64,000 nt of DNA from Chloroflexota bacterium (GCA_022826485.1 JAJDUU010000035.1:124001-188000), one strand, 5' to 3'. Positions 8,991 through 18,594 are shown, numbered from the stretch's first letter. Notes: a model not told the origin generated them from the sequence alone. Translations and numbers: made by a program.

Positions 8991-9199
8991 TCAAACTATG
9001 ACTACGAGCTCGGTTAGGTCCAGCGGAGCGCGTCAGTTTCGCGCCAGGACCTTGGCAAATCCTGGAATTATCGTTTGATAGTTTGTGACGAATACTTTGG
9101 TGCAAGCGGGGATTGTTCTGATATCGAGATGCACGCGAGGTGGTCGGTCGCAGTGCTATACGCTAGTGGGCCGACTGGAATACTCCTCGGAGAGATTCG

Positions 9200-9280
9200 G
9201 TGGCGGCGTACAAGCTCCGCTCCCACGGAAGCGGCGAGGTCTTTCCCTTGGCGCTTGGCTTGGTTAGCGGCAACACGTGA
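9200..9280 (+). CDS. Possible 26-aa ORF coupled to the DprA-like gene
   Basis: A GTG at 9200 has a good Shine-Dalgarno (GGAGAG, 5-6 bases upstream) and opens 26 codons (starting [10 protein letters not shown]). The TGA stop at 9278-9280 overlaps the GTG start of the DprA-like gene at 9277 (ACGTGA). Such an arrangement usually means translational coupling. It could be a leader peptide, a small protein or the tail of a decayed gene. The rest of the gap 8991-9199 shows nothing I can support. Confidence 0.35.
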   Translation: MAAYKLRSHGSGEVFPLALGLVSGNT

Positions 9281-10275
9281 TTACCGATCTTTCGGCCAAC
9301 GCCCAGGCCATCCTCTTGCTGACGGCCCCGCTGATCGTCGGGCGGCGTTCCCCGGCGGCGGAAGTGTTACGGCCGCGTGAGTACCGACATCTCGCCCAGT
9401 TTCTCCATCGAAACGGCCGGGAGCCGGCCGATTTCCTGACGCAGGAAGCCTCTGACCTACTTTGCGACGACCAGCAGCCCGTCGACGCCAAGCGCCTCAC
9501 TCGACTCCTCGACCGAGGATTTCTGCTCAGCCAGGCCGTGGAGCATTGGCAGCAGCGGGCAATCTGGGTGCTGAGCCGCGCCGACGCCGGGTACCCGAGA
9601 CGGCTCATTGATCGACTCGGAGCAGACGCACCCCCCATCCTCTACGGATGCGGTGAGTGCGACCTGCTGGACTCCCCGGGCTTGGCGGTCGTCGGCTCGC
9701 GCCACGTCAATGACGAAGTGCGCGAGTACGCGATTCGGGCTGGCGAAGTGACCGCCGGCGCCGAATACACGCTAGTGTCCGGCGGCGCGCGCGGAATCGA
9801 CCAGGCGGCCATGCAAGGCGCGCTCGACGCTGGCGGACGAGCAACGGGCGTATTGAGCAACGACCTCCAGCGGGCAGTGCTGCAACGCGAGCACCGCGAG
9901 TTCCTCATGGATGGGCAGTTGGTGCTGATCTCGCCGCATGACCCTGCGGCCGGGTTCAACGTGGGCAATGCGATGGGGCGCAACAAGCTGATCTACGCAC
10001 TCGCCGACGCGGCGCTGGTGGTGAGCTCGGATCACGGCAAGGGGGGAACGTGGGCAGGGGCGGTCGAGCAGCTTGAACGACTCAAGCTCGTGCCTGTCTA
10101 TGTGCGTCCGGACCCGGCGGAGGGATTGCAGGCACTCATCGAAAAGGGCGCCCGCGTGTGGCCGGAGCCCGAAACGCCGGAGGGCTTCTGGACGGCGCTG
10201 GCCAATGGCCATGACCAGGCGGAGCCCGCTTCCGGCCAGCTTGAGTTTCAGCTCGAAGTAGGCAGCGACCGCTAA
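9277..10275 (+). CDS. DprA/Smf-like Rossmann protein
   Basis: A 332-aa protein with a DprA-like Rossmann core: LAVVGSR (136-142), [12 protein letters not shown] (167-178) and a [16 protein letters not shown] segment (234-249). True DprA loads RecA on incoming single-stranded DNA. Here the usual SGSL-TA signature after the GRN segment is replaced by [10 protein letters not shown], so this may be one of the divergent DprA-like proteins found in mobile and defense loci. The N-terminal 100 residues are helical and unassigned. GTG start; an in-frame TAG at 9265 rules out a longer form. Restriction-modification genes lie just upstream. Confidence 0.75.
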   Translation: MITDLSANAQAILLLTAPLIVGRRSPAAEVLRPREYRHLAQFLHRNGREPADFLTQEASDLLCDDQQPVDAKRLTRLLDRGFLLSQAVEHWQQRAIWVLSRADAGYPRRLIDRLGADAPPILYGCGECDLLDSPGLAVVGSRHVNDEVREYAIRAGEVTAGAEYTLVSGGARGIDQAAMQGALDAGGRATGVLSNDLQRAVLQREHREFLMDGQLVLISPHDPAAGFNVGNAMGRNKLIYALADAALVVSSDHGKGGTWAGAVEQLERLKLVPVYVRPDPAEGLQALIEKGARVWPEPETPEGFWTALANGHDQAEPASGQLEFQLEVGSDR

Positions 10276-10380
10276 GAATCTCGCTGTCGCTCGTCCATTG
10301 GCGACGGTGCTGCGAAACCTGAGCCGTGCACTCGTGCCGTACGCTGCGGGCTAGACGAAATGACGGGGTAGGCGAGGGCC

Positions 10381-11559
10381 ATGGCGGCTGGACGGCGGTT
10401 GGGGCTGTTGGTGGTGGCGGTGCTGGCGGCGGCGGTGGGCGGCGTGGCGCTGGCGGGGCGCCGGCAGCAGTCGTCGCTGGTCAACTGGTCGCTCACGCGG
10501 CGCTTGGCGCTGCGGCTGGCGGACGCGCAGGGCGAGCCGGAAGCGTCGCCGGAGCTCACGGCCATATATTCCGACCTTGTCGCGCGCAGCTATGCCGCGG
10601 TCGGCGACTACACCGGGGCTCCGATCCCGCCAGCCATGGACTCCGTGCGGGTGCTGCGGCGCGGGGATTGGATCGGCGCCAATCTCTCCAACTTCCGGCG
10701 CATCCTGCGACCGGTCATCGAGGCGTACGACCAGGCCCAGGCCGGCGGCGGCGTGGGGTCGCAAGTGCTTGCCGTGACCACGCAGGCCGGCGTCTCCACC
10801 CAGCTTGGCGTGCTGCTCGGGTTCCTGGGCCGTCGCGTCCTGGGCCAATACGACATCCCGCTGCTCGACCCCGAGCCCGGCCCCGCCGCGATCTACTTCG
10901 TGGATTCCAACCTCCGAGCCGTGGCGGCCCGCGCGGGCGTCCCCGTGGACGACCTGCGGCTGTGGGTGACGCTGCACGAGGTCACGCACGCCTTCCAGTT
11001 TCATGCGGGGAATCCGCCCTGGCTGCACGGCTACATGTCCGGCCTGCTGCAGGAGTACCTGGAAGAAGCCGTGGTGACGCTGGGGCAGCACGGTGAGCTG
11101 CGTGAGCGGCTGAGCGCGGCGGTGCAGGAGTTCCAGCGCGGCGGTCTGCGCCAATCGGGGTGGCTGCGCCTGGCGCTGTCACCGCGGCAGGTGCGCACGA
11201 TCGAGCAGATTCAGGCGCTGATGACCGTCGTGGAGGGCTACGGCAACCACGTGATGCACGCCACCGGCGCCCGCCTGATTCCGGGCTATGCCCACCTGGC
11301 CAAGCGCATGCGAGCCCGCGAACGCTCGCAGGCCACCTGGGTGCGGCTGCTCACGCGGGCGCTCGGGCTCGACATGAAGCTGGAGCAATATCGCATCGGC
11401 GAGGCGTTCGTGGACCAGGTGGTGAGCCAGCGCGGCATAGCCTTTGCCAATCGCCTGTGGGAAGGGCCGGAGCATCTGCCGACGCTGGCGGAGACGCAGG
11501 ATCCGGCTGCGTGGATGGCGCGCGTGGAGGGGGCGAGCCCGGCGGGCGTGTCCCTATAG
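10381..11559 (+). CDS. Zincin-like metallopeptidase, F420-associated family (Zincin_2)
   Basis: A 392-aa protein with an N-terminal hydrophobic segment (about 5-22, possible signal anchor) and a zinc-binding HEVTHAFQF motif (199-207), followed by PPWLHGYMSG. This arrangement matches the Zincin_2/TIGR03624 family, found in actinobacteria and Chloroflexota and called coenzyme F420 biosynthesis-associated from its distribution. No peptidase substrate is known. No F420 genes are visible in this window. The ATG at 10381 follows a weak GGCGAGGG-like SD. Confidence 0.75.
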   Translation: MAAGRRLGLLVVAVLAAAVGGVALAGRRQQSSLVNWSLTRRLALRLADAQGEPEASPELTAIYSDLVARSYAAVGDYTGAPIPPAMDSVRVLRRGDWIGANLSNFRRILRPVIEAYDQAQAGGGVGSQVLAVTTQAGVSTQLGVLLGFLGRRVLGQYDIPLLDPEPGPAAIYFVDSNLRAVAARAGVPVDDLRLWVTLHEVTHAFQFHAGNPPWLHGYMSGLLQEYLEEAVVTLGQHGELRERLSAAVQEFQRGGLRQSGWLRLALSPRQVRTIEQIQALMTVVEGYGNHVMHATGARLIPGYAHLAKRMRARERSQATWVRLLTRALGLDMKLEQYRIGEAFVDQVVSQRGIAFANRLWEGPEHLPTLAETQDPAAWMARVEGASPAGVSL

Positions 11560-11639
11560 CGGGCGCGGGGCCACGCTGCACCGGGCGGCAAGCGGGTGGT
11601 GGATGTGACCCTGACCGGCGGCCTTTCCGATCCGCAAGT

Positions 11640-11995
11640 CCCTGGCACGACCCCGAGAGGGCGGGTCCGAGGCACGCTCCGACGCCAAGCATTGGGCGTG
11701 CTTCCCGGTGCGGCCGGACTGGATTCCGGCCTTCGCCGGAATGACGGAGGGGGGCTCTTCGCCGGAATGGCGGAGGGGTTGCGCAAGGGTCTCGGTAGGC
11801 GGGAATCCAGGGCCCCTGGACCGAGTCGCCACACACGACGCCTCGGAGTATGCGGGCAGGGGCGCGTCGCAGACTCGCCCGACGCCAAGCATTGGGTGCG
11901 CTTCCCGGTGCGGCCGGACTGGATTCCGGCCTTCGCCGGAATGACGGACGCAGATTCGGCCGGACTGGATTCCGGCTTTCGCCGGAATGACGGAT
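11640..11995. repeat. Direct-repeat cluster with three REP-like hairpins
   Basis: Fills most of the gene-free stretch 11560-12149. A unit of about 68 bp starting GACGCCAAGCATTGGG occurs at about 11680-11747 and again at 11881-11947. Both copies contain a GGATTCCGG/CCGGAATGACGG hairpin. A third, shorter hairpin copy lies at about 11956-11993. The remainder up to the reductase gene shows only an SD (GGAGG at 12136-12140). Confidence 0.8.
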
Positions 11996-12149
11996 TCAAA
12001 GTGACCCGCTACCAGCCGCCGGGCAGCTTTGGCGCGGGGCGTTCCGGCCTGTAGACTTCCCGCACCCGGTCAATAATCGTTGCCGGGTCGGCCCATCTGG
12101 CAAAATCTGTCTATCAGCAGGGGCCGAGGCGCGCCTGGAGGCTTGTGCA

Positions 12150-13934
12150 ATGGCAGTCACGCATTCGACCGATACGCCTGGGCGCGTCATTCCGATCAGC
12201 GACGAAGAGTTTGAGGACTTCGACACCGAGGCGACGGCTTTCCTGCGCGGTGAGCGCGATCCAGACCTGTTCACCGGCTTTCGGTTGAAGCAGGGGGTCT
12301 ACGGACAGCGCCAAGCCGACGTCCAGATGATTCGCGTCAAGCTGCCGTTTGGCGGCGTTTCCGCCGATCAGCTCGACGCCTTCGCCGAAGTGGCCGAGCG
12401 GTTTGCTCCGCTGAAGAAGGGGCACATCACCACGCGCGAGAACGTGCAGTATCACCACGTGCCGCTGCCGTTGGCGGCCATGGCCATTCGCGTGCTGGGC
12501 GACGCCGGGCTGTCGAGCCGCGAGGCCTGCGGCAACACCGTGCGCAACGTCACCGGCGACCCGTGGGGCGGCATCTGCAACGACGAGGTCTACGACGCCA
12601 CGCCCTACGCCGGGGCTTTCGTGCGCTATTTCGTGCGGCACCCGCTGACGCAGCTCCTGCCGCGCAAATTCAAGGTGGCGTTCACCGGCTCCGAGACCGA
12701 CCGCGTGGTCACCGACATCCACGACCTGGGCTTCATCTCGCAGATCCGGAATGAGAATGGCAAGGAAGTCCGCGGCTTTCGGATGGTGACCGGCGGCGGG
12801 CTCTCCATCATGGCCAAGCGCGCCTTCGTGCTCTACGACTTCGTGCCGCTGACCGAGTACCTGCGCGTCTCCGAGGCCGTGCTGCGCATCTTCGAGCGCT
12901 CCGACGACCTGCGCCGCAACCGCGCCAAGGCGCGCATCAAGTTCCTGGTGCATCGCGTCGGCATCGACGCCTTCCGCGAGATGGTCGAGGAGGAGCTGAA
13001 GGGCGACTGGGCCAAGCGCGACTACCCGCTCGACGATCTGGTGTACCTGGACGACGAAGCCGCCGAGGCGCCGGTGCTGAACGGCCACACGCCGACCGTT
13101 GCCGAGGCCGACCGCGACATGTTCGAGCGGTTCATGCGCTCCAATGTGCAGGCGCAGATTCAGGACGGATACGCCTCGGTCGAGGTCAAGGTCACCCGCG
13201 GCGATTTCTCGCCGGAGCAGTTCCGCGGCCTGGCGACCATCCTGCGTACCTACGGGTCCGGGCGCGCCCGCACGACGCCGTGGCAGAACATCGTGCTGCG
13301 CTGGATTCCGCACAACCGCGTCTACGACGTGTGGCGCGAGCTCTACGCGATGGACCTGGGCAACCCCGGCGCGCTCGAGATCACCGACGTCGTGAGCTGC
13401 CCCGGCACCGACAGCTGCAAGCTGGGCATCACCTCGTCCATGGGCCTCAATCGCGCCGTGCAGGGCAAGATCGAGGAGATGAACATCCAGGACCCGCTGA
13501 CGCGCCAGATCCTGGTCAACATGAGCGGCTGCCCCAACTCCTGCGGCATGCACCACGTGGGCAACATTGGTTTCCACGGCGCGGCCATCAAGAGCGGCGA
13601 CCGGCAGGTGCCGGCGTATCACGTCTTCGTCGGCGGCAACCGGCGCGCCGGCGAGCCCATGAAGCTCGGCACGCTGCTGCGCACGCGGCTGCCGGCCAAG
13701 CGCGTCCCGCTGGCCGTGGAGCGGCTGATCCTTGACTACGAAGACAACCGCGAGGAAGACGACGAGCCGTTCAACGAGTACGTCGACCGCCTGGGCAAGC
13801 TGTACTTCAACGACCTGCTCAAGGACCTGGCGCTGCCGCCCGAGTTCACCGACGAGAACCGGGAGCATTTCGTGGACTGGGACCGCGACCGCCTCTACGT
13901 GCTGGAGCGCGGCGAAGGGGAGTGCGCGGTTTAG
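12150..13934 (+). CDS. Ferredoxin-type sulfite/nitrite reductase (siroheme-4Fe-4S)
   Basis: A 594-aa hemoprotein of the NirA/Sir family. The siroheme-4Fe-4S ligands are visible as CPGTDSC (Cys417, Cys423) and SGCPNSCG (Cys461, Cys465). Two ferredoxin-like half domains and the duplicated core fit the expected length. It reduces sulfite to sulfide with six electrons; nitrite reduction cannot be excluded from sequence alone. Downstream lie cysH, cysC, sat and genes for siroheme, which favours sulfite as substrate. SD GGAGG about 9 bases before the ATG. A repeat-filled gap of about 0.5 kb separates it from cysH. Confidence 0.9.
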   Translation: MAVTHSTDTPGRVIPISDEEFEDFDTEATAFLRGERDPDLFTGFRLKQGVYGQRQADVQMIRVKLPFGGVSADQLDAFAEVAERFAPLKKGHITTRENVQYHHVPLPLAAMAIRVLGDAGLSSREACGNTVRNVTGDPWGGICNDEVYDATPYAGAFVRYFVRHPLTQLLPRKFKVAFTGSETDRVVTDIHDLGFISQIRNENGKEVRGFRMVTGGGLSIMAKRAFVLYDFVPLTEYLRVSEAVLRIFERSDDLRRNRAKARIKFLVHRVGIDAFREMVEEELKGDWAKRDYPLDDLVYLDDEAAEAPVLNGHTPTVAEADRDMFERFMRSNVQAQIQDGYASVEVKVTRGDFSPEQFRGLATILRTYGSGRARTTPWQNIVLRWIPHNRVYDVWRELYAMDLGNPGALEITDVVSCPGTDSCKLGITSSMGLNRAVQGKIEEMNIQDPLTRQILVNMSGCPNSCGMHHVGNIGFHGAAIKSGDRQVPAYHVFVGGNRRAGEPMKLGTLLRTRLPAKRVPLAVERLILDYEDNREEDDEPFNEYVDRLGKLYFNDLLKDLALPPEFTDENREHFVDWDRDRLYVLERGEGECAV

Positions 13935-14077
13935 GACGGGCCGCCCTCGGTCATTCCGAGCGCACGCGAGGAATCTAAGGGTCGACGACGGGGCGCAACG
14001 CCTGTCAACTCCTGACGGCCCCGCCCTTCCGTCATTCCGGCGGAGGCCGGAATCCAGTCGGGCTTGAGGGCTTGAGG

Positions 14078-14400
14078 GCGTGTCGGCCGGACCTGGACCC
14101 CGGCTTTCGCCGGGGTGACGGAGGGGGCGAATGGCTTGGAGCCTGCCCGTACTTGATACGGGGCCGGAATCCAGGTGTGATCTGGGGCGTGTCGGGCGGA
14201 CCTGGACCCCGGCCTTCGCCGGGGTGACGGATGGGGGCGAATGGCTCTGAGCCTGCCCGTGATTGATACGGGGCCGGAATCCAGGTGTGATCTGGGGCGT
14301 GTCGGGTGGGCCTGGACCCCGGCCTTCGCCGGGGTGACGGAGGGGGCGAATGGCTTGGAGCCTGCCCGCAATTGATACGGGGGGGATCGGGCGTCGTCGG
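14078..14400. repeat. 109-110 bp tandem repeat, about three copies
   Basis: Units begin at 14078, 14187 and 14297 with GCGTGTCGG. Each contains CTGGACCCCGGC/GCCGGGGTGACGG hairpin arms and a CCTGCCCGTA...GATACGGGG palindrome; the third unit is cut short near 14385. The preceding bases 13935-14077 hold a GTCATTCCGAGCG...GAGGAATC repeat (about 13953) and one inverted GTCATTCCGG...CCGGAATCC hairpin (14030-14058). Together these fill the gene-free gap before cysH. Confidence 0.85.
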
Positions 14401-14410
14401 GGGTCGATTC

Positions 14411-14438
14411 TTGATAAACCGGATCAACTTTGTACACT
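14411..14438 (+). promoter_or_regulatory. Candidate sigma-70 promoter for cysH operon
   Basis: TTGATA (14411-14416) and TACACT (14433-14438) are separated by 16 bp in a locally AT-richer patch, 32 bp ahead of the cysH ATG. It would let cysH-cysC-sat and the heme genes be transcribed independently of the reductase gene. Confidence 0.4.
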
Positions 14439-14470
14439 TACGCGCCCCTTTGGAAACCAACTGGTGAGTG

Positions 14471-15226
14471 ATGGCGCTGGCCGTGCAGGCCGTGGCGGAG
14501 GTCGATCGGTCGAATCCCGAATCGACGGTCGATTCGGCTGAGATCGAGGCCGCGGCGCTGCGACTGGAGTCGGGAGCGCCCGAGGACATTCTCCGTTGGA
14601 CGGTCGAGCGCTTCGGTCCCGACGTGGCGGTTTCGTGCTCGTTCGGCGGGCCGAGCGGCATCGTGCTGGTGGACATGCTGGCCCGGCTGGCGCTGCTCGA
14701 CCAGGTCGACGTGTACGTCGTCGATACCGGGCTGCTGTTCGACGAAACCCACGCGCTGCGCGCCGAGGTCGAGCGCCGCTACGGCTTCAGCACGACGGTC
14801 TTTGCGCCGGCCCTGAGCCTGGACCAGCAAGCGGCGGCCTACGGCGACGCGCTGTGGACGCGCGATCCCAACGCCTGCTGCGCCATGCGCCGCGTGGCGC
14901 CCAATCGAGAGGCGCTCAGCCGGCGGGGCGCCTGGATCGCCGGGCTTCGCTGCGACCAGTCGCCCACCCGCGCGAATACGCCGGTGGTGGCATGGAACGA
15001 CCGCCACGATCTGGTCAAGGTCGCGCCGCTGGCGAACTGGACCGAAGCCATGATCTGGAACTACGTCCGCCGCTACGACATACCCGTCAACGCCCTGCAC
15101 GCCCAGGGCTACCCCAGCCTCGGCTGCACCGTTTGCACCACCCCGGCCCGCGACGGCGAAGACCTGCGGGCCGGTCGCTGGCGCGGCTCCGACAAGACCG
15201 AATGCGGTCTGCACTGGCAGATCTGA
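14471..15226 (+). CDS. cysH: Adenylylsulfate (APS) reductase, 4Fe-4S type
   Basis: A 251-aa CysH-family protein that reduces activated sulfate to sulfite. It has the paired cysteines C136-C137 (NACCAMRR) and C219-x-x-C222 (GCTVC) that bind a 4Fe-4S cluster in the APS-using branch, and the catalytic C-terminal ECGLHW motif. The early SCSFGGPSGI segment corresponds to the PP-loop-like nucleotide site. A GTG one codon upstream is an alternative start. The SD is weak. cysC follows after 49 bp. Confidence 0.92.
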   Translation: MALAVQAVAEVDRSNPESTVDSAEIEAAALRLESGAPEDILRWTVERFGPDVAVSCSFGGPSGIVLVDMLARLALLDQVDVYVVDTGLLFDETHALRAEVERRYGFSTTVFAPALSLDQQAAAYGDALWTRDPNACCAMRRVAPNREALSRRGAWIAGLRCDQSPTRANTPVVAWNDRHDLVKVAPLANWTEAMIWNYVRRYDIPVNALHAQGYPSLGCTVCTTPARDGEDLRAGRWRGSDKTECGLHWQI

Positions 15227-15275
15227 TCGCAACCGCGCCGCGACAACAAACCGGCAAGAAAGGACCCACCACCGC

Positions 15276-15851
15276 ATGAATCACGACGGCGTCACCATTT
15301 GGTTCACCGGCCTCTCCGGCGCCGGCAAGACCACCCTGGCCGACCTATTGGCGCCTGAGCTGGAAGCCCGCGGCCATCGCGTCGAGAAGCTCGACGGCGA
15401 CGTGATCCGCACGCACCTGAGCAAGGGACTGGGATTCTCCAAGGAGGATCGCGACACCAACATCCGGCGCATCGGCTGGGTCTCGGCCATGGGCACCCGC
15501 CTCGGCGGCACCATGATCGTCTCGGCCATCTCGCCCTATCGCGACGTGCGCCGCGAGGTGCGCGCCATGACCGCCGCGTTCTTCGAGGTCTACGTCCAGT
15601 GCCCGCTCGATGAGCTGGTGCGGCGCGACCCGAAGGGCCTCTATGAGAAGGCGCTGGCCGGCGAGATCGCCAACTTCACCGGCGTCTCGGATCCCTACGA
15701 GGAGCCGGAGCAGCCTGAGGTGGTGGTGAACACCGCCGGCGAAACGCCGGAAGCGTCGCTGCGGAAGATTCTGGCCGCGCTGGAGCGGCAGGGATATCTC
15801 GCCGACAGCCTTGAGCCAATGGCGCCCGCAGTCACAGGGGCCGCCCGATGA
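15276..15851 (+). CDS. cysC: Adenylylsulfate kinase
   Basis: A 191-aa kinase that phosphorylates APS to PAPS. The Walker A motif GLSGAGKTT lies at 12-20. Further family marks are LDGD (about 38-41), [13 protein letters not shown], and [11 protein letters not shown] near the C-terminus. An SD (AGAAAGGA) stands upstream. It overlaps sat by 4 bp (ATGA). Because the CysH here carries the cluster cysteines of APS-using enzymes, the PAPS made may serve sulfation rather than reduction, or CysH may accept both. Confidence 0.93.
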   Translation: MNHDGVTIWFTGLSGAGKTTLADLLAPELEARGHRVEKLDGDVIRTHLSKGLGFSKEDRDTNIRRIGWVSAMGTRLGGTMIVSAISPYRDVRREVRAMTAAFFEVYVQCPLDELVRRDPKGLYEKALAGEIANFTGVSDPYEEPEQPEVVVNTAGETPEASLRKILAALERQGYLADSLEPMAPAVTGAAR

Positions 15852-16933
15852 GCGCCATTGCCGCACCCCCTGCCCTGCGCCTGGGCGAGCGCCATCTGGG
15901 CGATGTCGAGATGCTGCGGGTCGGCGGCTACGCCCCGCTGACCGGCTTCATGACGCGCGCCGACTACACGCGCGTGGTCGACGACATGCACCTTGCCGAC
16001 GGCGCGCCATGGTCCATGCCGATCACCCTGGCGGTCGATGACGAAACGGCGGCGACGGTGGCCGAGGGCGACACGGTGGCGCTGCTCGACCAGTCCGACC
16101 GCCTGGTGGGGCATCTCGAAGTGCGCGAGAAGTTCGGCTACGACAAGCGGCGCGAGGCGCAAGAGGTCTACCGCACCACCGACGAGGCCCACCCCGGCGT
16201 TGCGGCGCTTTACGCGCAGGGCGACACGCTGCTGGGCGGTCCGGTGCGCCACGCCGCCACGGGTCCGACGGGTCCGTTCCCCGAATACCGACTGACGCCG
16301 GCCGAGCTGAAGGCCGAGTTTGCGGCTCGCGGCTGGCGCACCGTTGTCGGGTTTCAGACGCGCAATCCGGTCCACCGCGCGCACGAATACATCCAGAAGG
16401 CCGCGCTGGAGACCGTGGACGGGCTGCTGCTCCATCCGCTGGTCGGCGAAACCAAGGGCGACGACGTGCCCGCGGACGTGCGCATGCGCTGCTATCACGT
16501 GCTGCTCGAGAAGTACTACCCGCGCGAACGCACCATCCTGGCCGTGTTGCCGGCGGCGATGCGCTATGCCGGCCCGCGCGAGGCGATATTTCACGCGCTG
16601 ATGCGCCGCAACTACGGCTGCACCCACTTCATCCTGGGCCGCGACCACGCCGGCGTCGGCAACTACTACGGCAGCTACGATGCACAGCACATCTTCGCGG
16701 AGTTCGGCCCGCACGAGCTTGGCATCACGCCGCTGTTCTTCGAGCATGCGTTCTGGTGCCGTGCGTGCAACGGCATGGCCACCACCAAGACGTGTCCTCA
16801 TGAGCCTTCCACGCGGACGTTCCTCAGCGGCACCGCCGTGCGGGAGTTGCTGCAAGCGAATCAACCGCTGCCGGTGGAGTTCACTCGCCCCGAAGTGGCG
16901 CATGAGCTGGTGGCGGCCTACCGGCGCGACTAG
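15848..16933 (+). CDS. sat: Sulfate adenylyltransferase (ATP sulfurylase)
   Basis: A 361-aa ATP sulfurylase of the single-chain Sat type, which makes APS from sulfate and ATP. Visible motifs are [11 protein letters not shown] (the nucleotide-binding QxRNPxHxxH) and [24 protein letters not shown] cysteine-rich segment, a possible metal-binding element of bacterial Sat, lies near residue 305. It begins within the last codons of cysC and is followed 9 bp later by hemC, so the sulfur and tetrapyrrole genes are on one transcript. Confidence 0.93.
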   Translation: MSAIAAPPALRLGERHLGDVEMLRVGGYAPLTGFMTRADYTRVVDDMHLADGAPWSMPITLAVDDETAATVAEGDTVALLDQSDRLVGHLEVREKFGYDKRREAQEVYRTTDEAHPGVAALYAQGDTLLGGPVRHAATGPTGPFPEYRLTPAELKAEFAARGWRTVVGFQTRNPVHRAHEYIQKAALETVDGLLLHPLVGETKGDDVPADVRMRCYHVLLEKYYPRERTILAVLPAAMRYAGPREAIFHALMRRNYGCTHFILGRDHAGVGNYYGSYDAQHIFAEFGPHELGITPLFFEHAFWCRACNGMATTKTCPHEPSTRTFLSGTAVRELLQANQPLPVEFTRPEVAHELVAAYRRD

Positions 16934-16942
16934 CGAGGCGCC

Positions 16943-17851
16943 GTGAGCGGCGCGGCGCCCCCGGTGCTGCGCGTGGCCACGCGCGGGACGCCGTTGGCGC
17001 GCGCCCAAACCGACCTCGTCATCGCCGCGCTGCGGCGGGTACATCCCCAGGTGCGGTGCGAGCCGGTGGTCGTGCGCACGACCGGCGACGCCGACCCCAC
17101 GCGGCCGATTACCGATCTTGGTGAACGCGGCGTGTTCACCAAGGCGCTGCAAGACGCCCTGCTGGACGGCCGGGCGGATGTCGCGGTGCACAGCTTCAAG
17201 GATTTGCCCACCGAGCCGGCGCCCGGACTCGTGATCGCCGCCGTGCCGACGCGCGGCGACCCGCGTGAGGCTCTCGTGGCCGGCCCTGGGCGCTCGCTGG
17301 CCGACCTCGCGTCCGGAGCGACCCTCGGCACCGGCAGCCCCCGGCGCGGCGCCCAGGCGCTGCGCCGGCGTCCCGACTTGAACATCGTGCCGCTGCGCGG
17401 CAGCGTAGGGACGCGCGTCGCGGCGCAGCGGGAGGGACGCATTCACGCCACGATCATGGCCGTCGCCGGGTTGCAGCGCGCCGGGCTGGACGCGGCGATA
17501 TCCGCCGTACTCGAACCGCCGGACTTTCTGCCGGCGCCTGCCCAGGCCGCGTTGGCCGTGGAGGCGCCCGCCGGCCGCCCGGACGTGCTCGCGCTCCTCG
17601 CCGCGATCGAAGACCCGGCGGCGCGCGCCGCCACCAGCGCCGAGCGCGCGTTCCTGCACGACCTTCAAGGCGGCTGCTCACTGCCCGCGGCGGCCCTGGC
17701 CACCGTGAATGACGACGAGCTGGCGCTCGATACCGCCGTCTACGTCGACGACGGCGGCGTGGTGCGCACCCACCGGCGAGGTCCGGTCGACCAGGCGGCG
17801 GCGCTGGGCCGCGAGGCGGCCGCCGAGACCGTGGCCCGAGGCGTCACGTGA
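16943..17851 (+). CDS. hemC: Porphobilinogen deaminase
   Basis: A 302-aa hydroxymethylbilane synthase that joins four porphobilinogens. It starts at GTG 16943. Conserved blocks are RVATRGTPLARAQ near the start, the DVAVHSFKDLP segment, GTGSPRRGAQ and the cofactor-attachment loop LQGGCSLP, whose Cys binds dipyrromethane. It overlaps the next gene by 4 bp. Confidence 0.93.
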   Translation: MSGAAPPVLRVATRGTPLARAQTDLVIAALRRVHPQVRCEPVVVRTTGDADPTRPITDLGERGVFTKALQDALLDGRADVAVHSFKDLPTEPAPGLVIAAVPTRGDPREALVAGPGRSLADLASGATLGTGSPRRGAQALRRRPDLNIVPLRGSVGTRVAAQREGRIHATIMAVAGLQRAGLDAAISAVLEPPDFLPAPAQAALAVEAPAGRPDVLALLAAIEDPAARAATSAERAFLHDLQGGCSLPAAALATVNDDELALDTAVYVDDGGVVRTHRRGPVDQAAALGREAAAETVARGVT

Positions 17852-18594
17852 CCGCGCAGCCCGGCACCGTGCATCTCGTGGGCGCAGGTCCCGGCGATCC
17901 GGGGCTGATCACCGTGCGCGGCCAACGGATTCTCGAGAGCGCCGACGTGGTGGTGTACGACCGCCTCGTTTCGCCGGAGTTGCTCGAATCCGCCAAGCCC
18001 GACGCCAAGCGCCTGTCCGCCGGCAAGGCTCCCGGAGGCCGCGGGCCAACCCAGGCCCAGATCAACGCGCAGATCGTCGAGCACGCACGCGCCGGACGGT
18101 CCGTCTGCCGCCTCAAGGGCGGGGACCCATTCGTGTTCGGGCGCGGCGCGGAGGAGATCGCCGCCGTGGCGGCTGCCGGCATTCCCTGGGACGTGGTGCC
18201 CGGGGTGACCTCGGCCGTCGCCGCGCCCGCCGCCGCCGGCATTCCGCTCACGCATCGGGACTGGGCGTCCACCGCGACGCTGGTGACGGGGCACGAGGGC
18301 GAGGACACGAGCAGCGCGCCCGTGGACTGGGCCGCGGTCGCCGCCGGCGGCGGCACCATCGTCATCCTCATGGGCGTCGCCACGCTGGCAACGACAACTG
18401 CCCGCCTCATGGCTGAAGGCCGTCGGCCCACCGAGCCGGTGGCCGTCATCGAGTGGGCCACCTGGCCTGATGAGCGCGTCACCCTGGGCACCCTGGCGGA
18501 TATTGCCGACACCGCCCGGCGGATCGGCGTGCGCAACCCGGCGGTGGTCGTGGTGGGCCCGGTGGTTGGGGCGTTGCGGGACGACTCGGCATGA
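17848..18594 (+). CDS. cobA: Uroporphyrinogen-III C-methyltransferase
   Basis: A 248-aa SAM-dependent enzyme of the SUMT family, which methylates uroporphyrinogen III twice to give precorrin-2. It has the GAGPGDPGLITVRG N-terminal loop, the VVYDRLVSPE segment, and RLKGGDPFVFGRG; the later VPGVTSA loop is also typical. There is no fused HemD or CysG oxidase/chelatase domain. It is coupled to both neighbours by 4-bp overlaps. Its product feeds siroheme for the reductase upstream; the dehydrogenase/ferrochelatase needed to finish siroheme is not in this window. Confidence 0.92.
   Translation: MTAQPGTVHLVGAGPGDPGLITVRGQRILESADVVVYDRLVSPELLESAKPDAKRLSAGKAPGGRGPTQAQINAQIVEHARAGRSVCRLKGGDPFVFGRGAEEIAAVAAAGIPWDVVPGVTSAVAAPAAAGIPLTHRDWASTATLVTGHEGEDTSSAPVDWAAVAAGGGTIVILMGVATLATTTARLMAEGRRPTEPVAVIEWATWPDERVTLGTLADIADTARRIGVRNPAVVVVGPVVGALRDDSA

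Noticed and set aside
8991-9199. Possible attachment site or integrase remnant after the restriction genes
   Set aside because: I found no direct repeat, tRNA end or integrase fragment here.
9075-9380. 101-codon frame overlapping the start of the DprA-like gene
   Set aside because: No SD or similarity, and it overlaps the conserved N-terminus of the DprA-like gene; the 26-codon coupled frame fits better.
12114-13868. 584-codon open frame antisense to the sulfite reductase gene
   Set aside because: It mirrors the third-position GC bias of the real gene and is rich in Val, Leu, Ala, His and Arg without any recognisable domain.
14078-14400. CRISPR array
   Set aside because: The tandem units are about 110 bp with no short repeat-unique spacer alternation, and no cas genes are in the window.
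15695-17668. 657-codon antisense frame across cysC, sat and hemC
   Set aside because: It crosses three well-supported genes on the other strand and shows no motif; a shadow frame.
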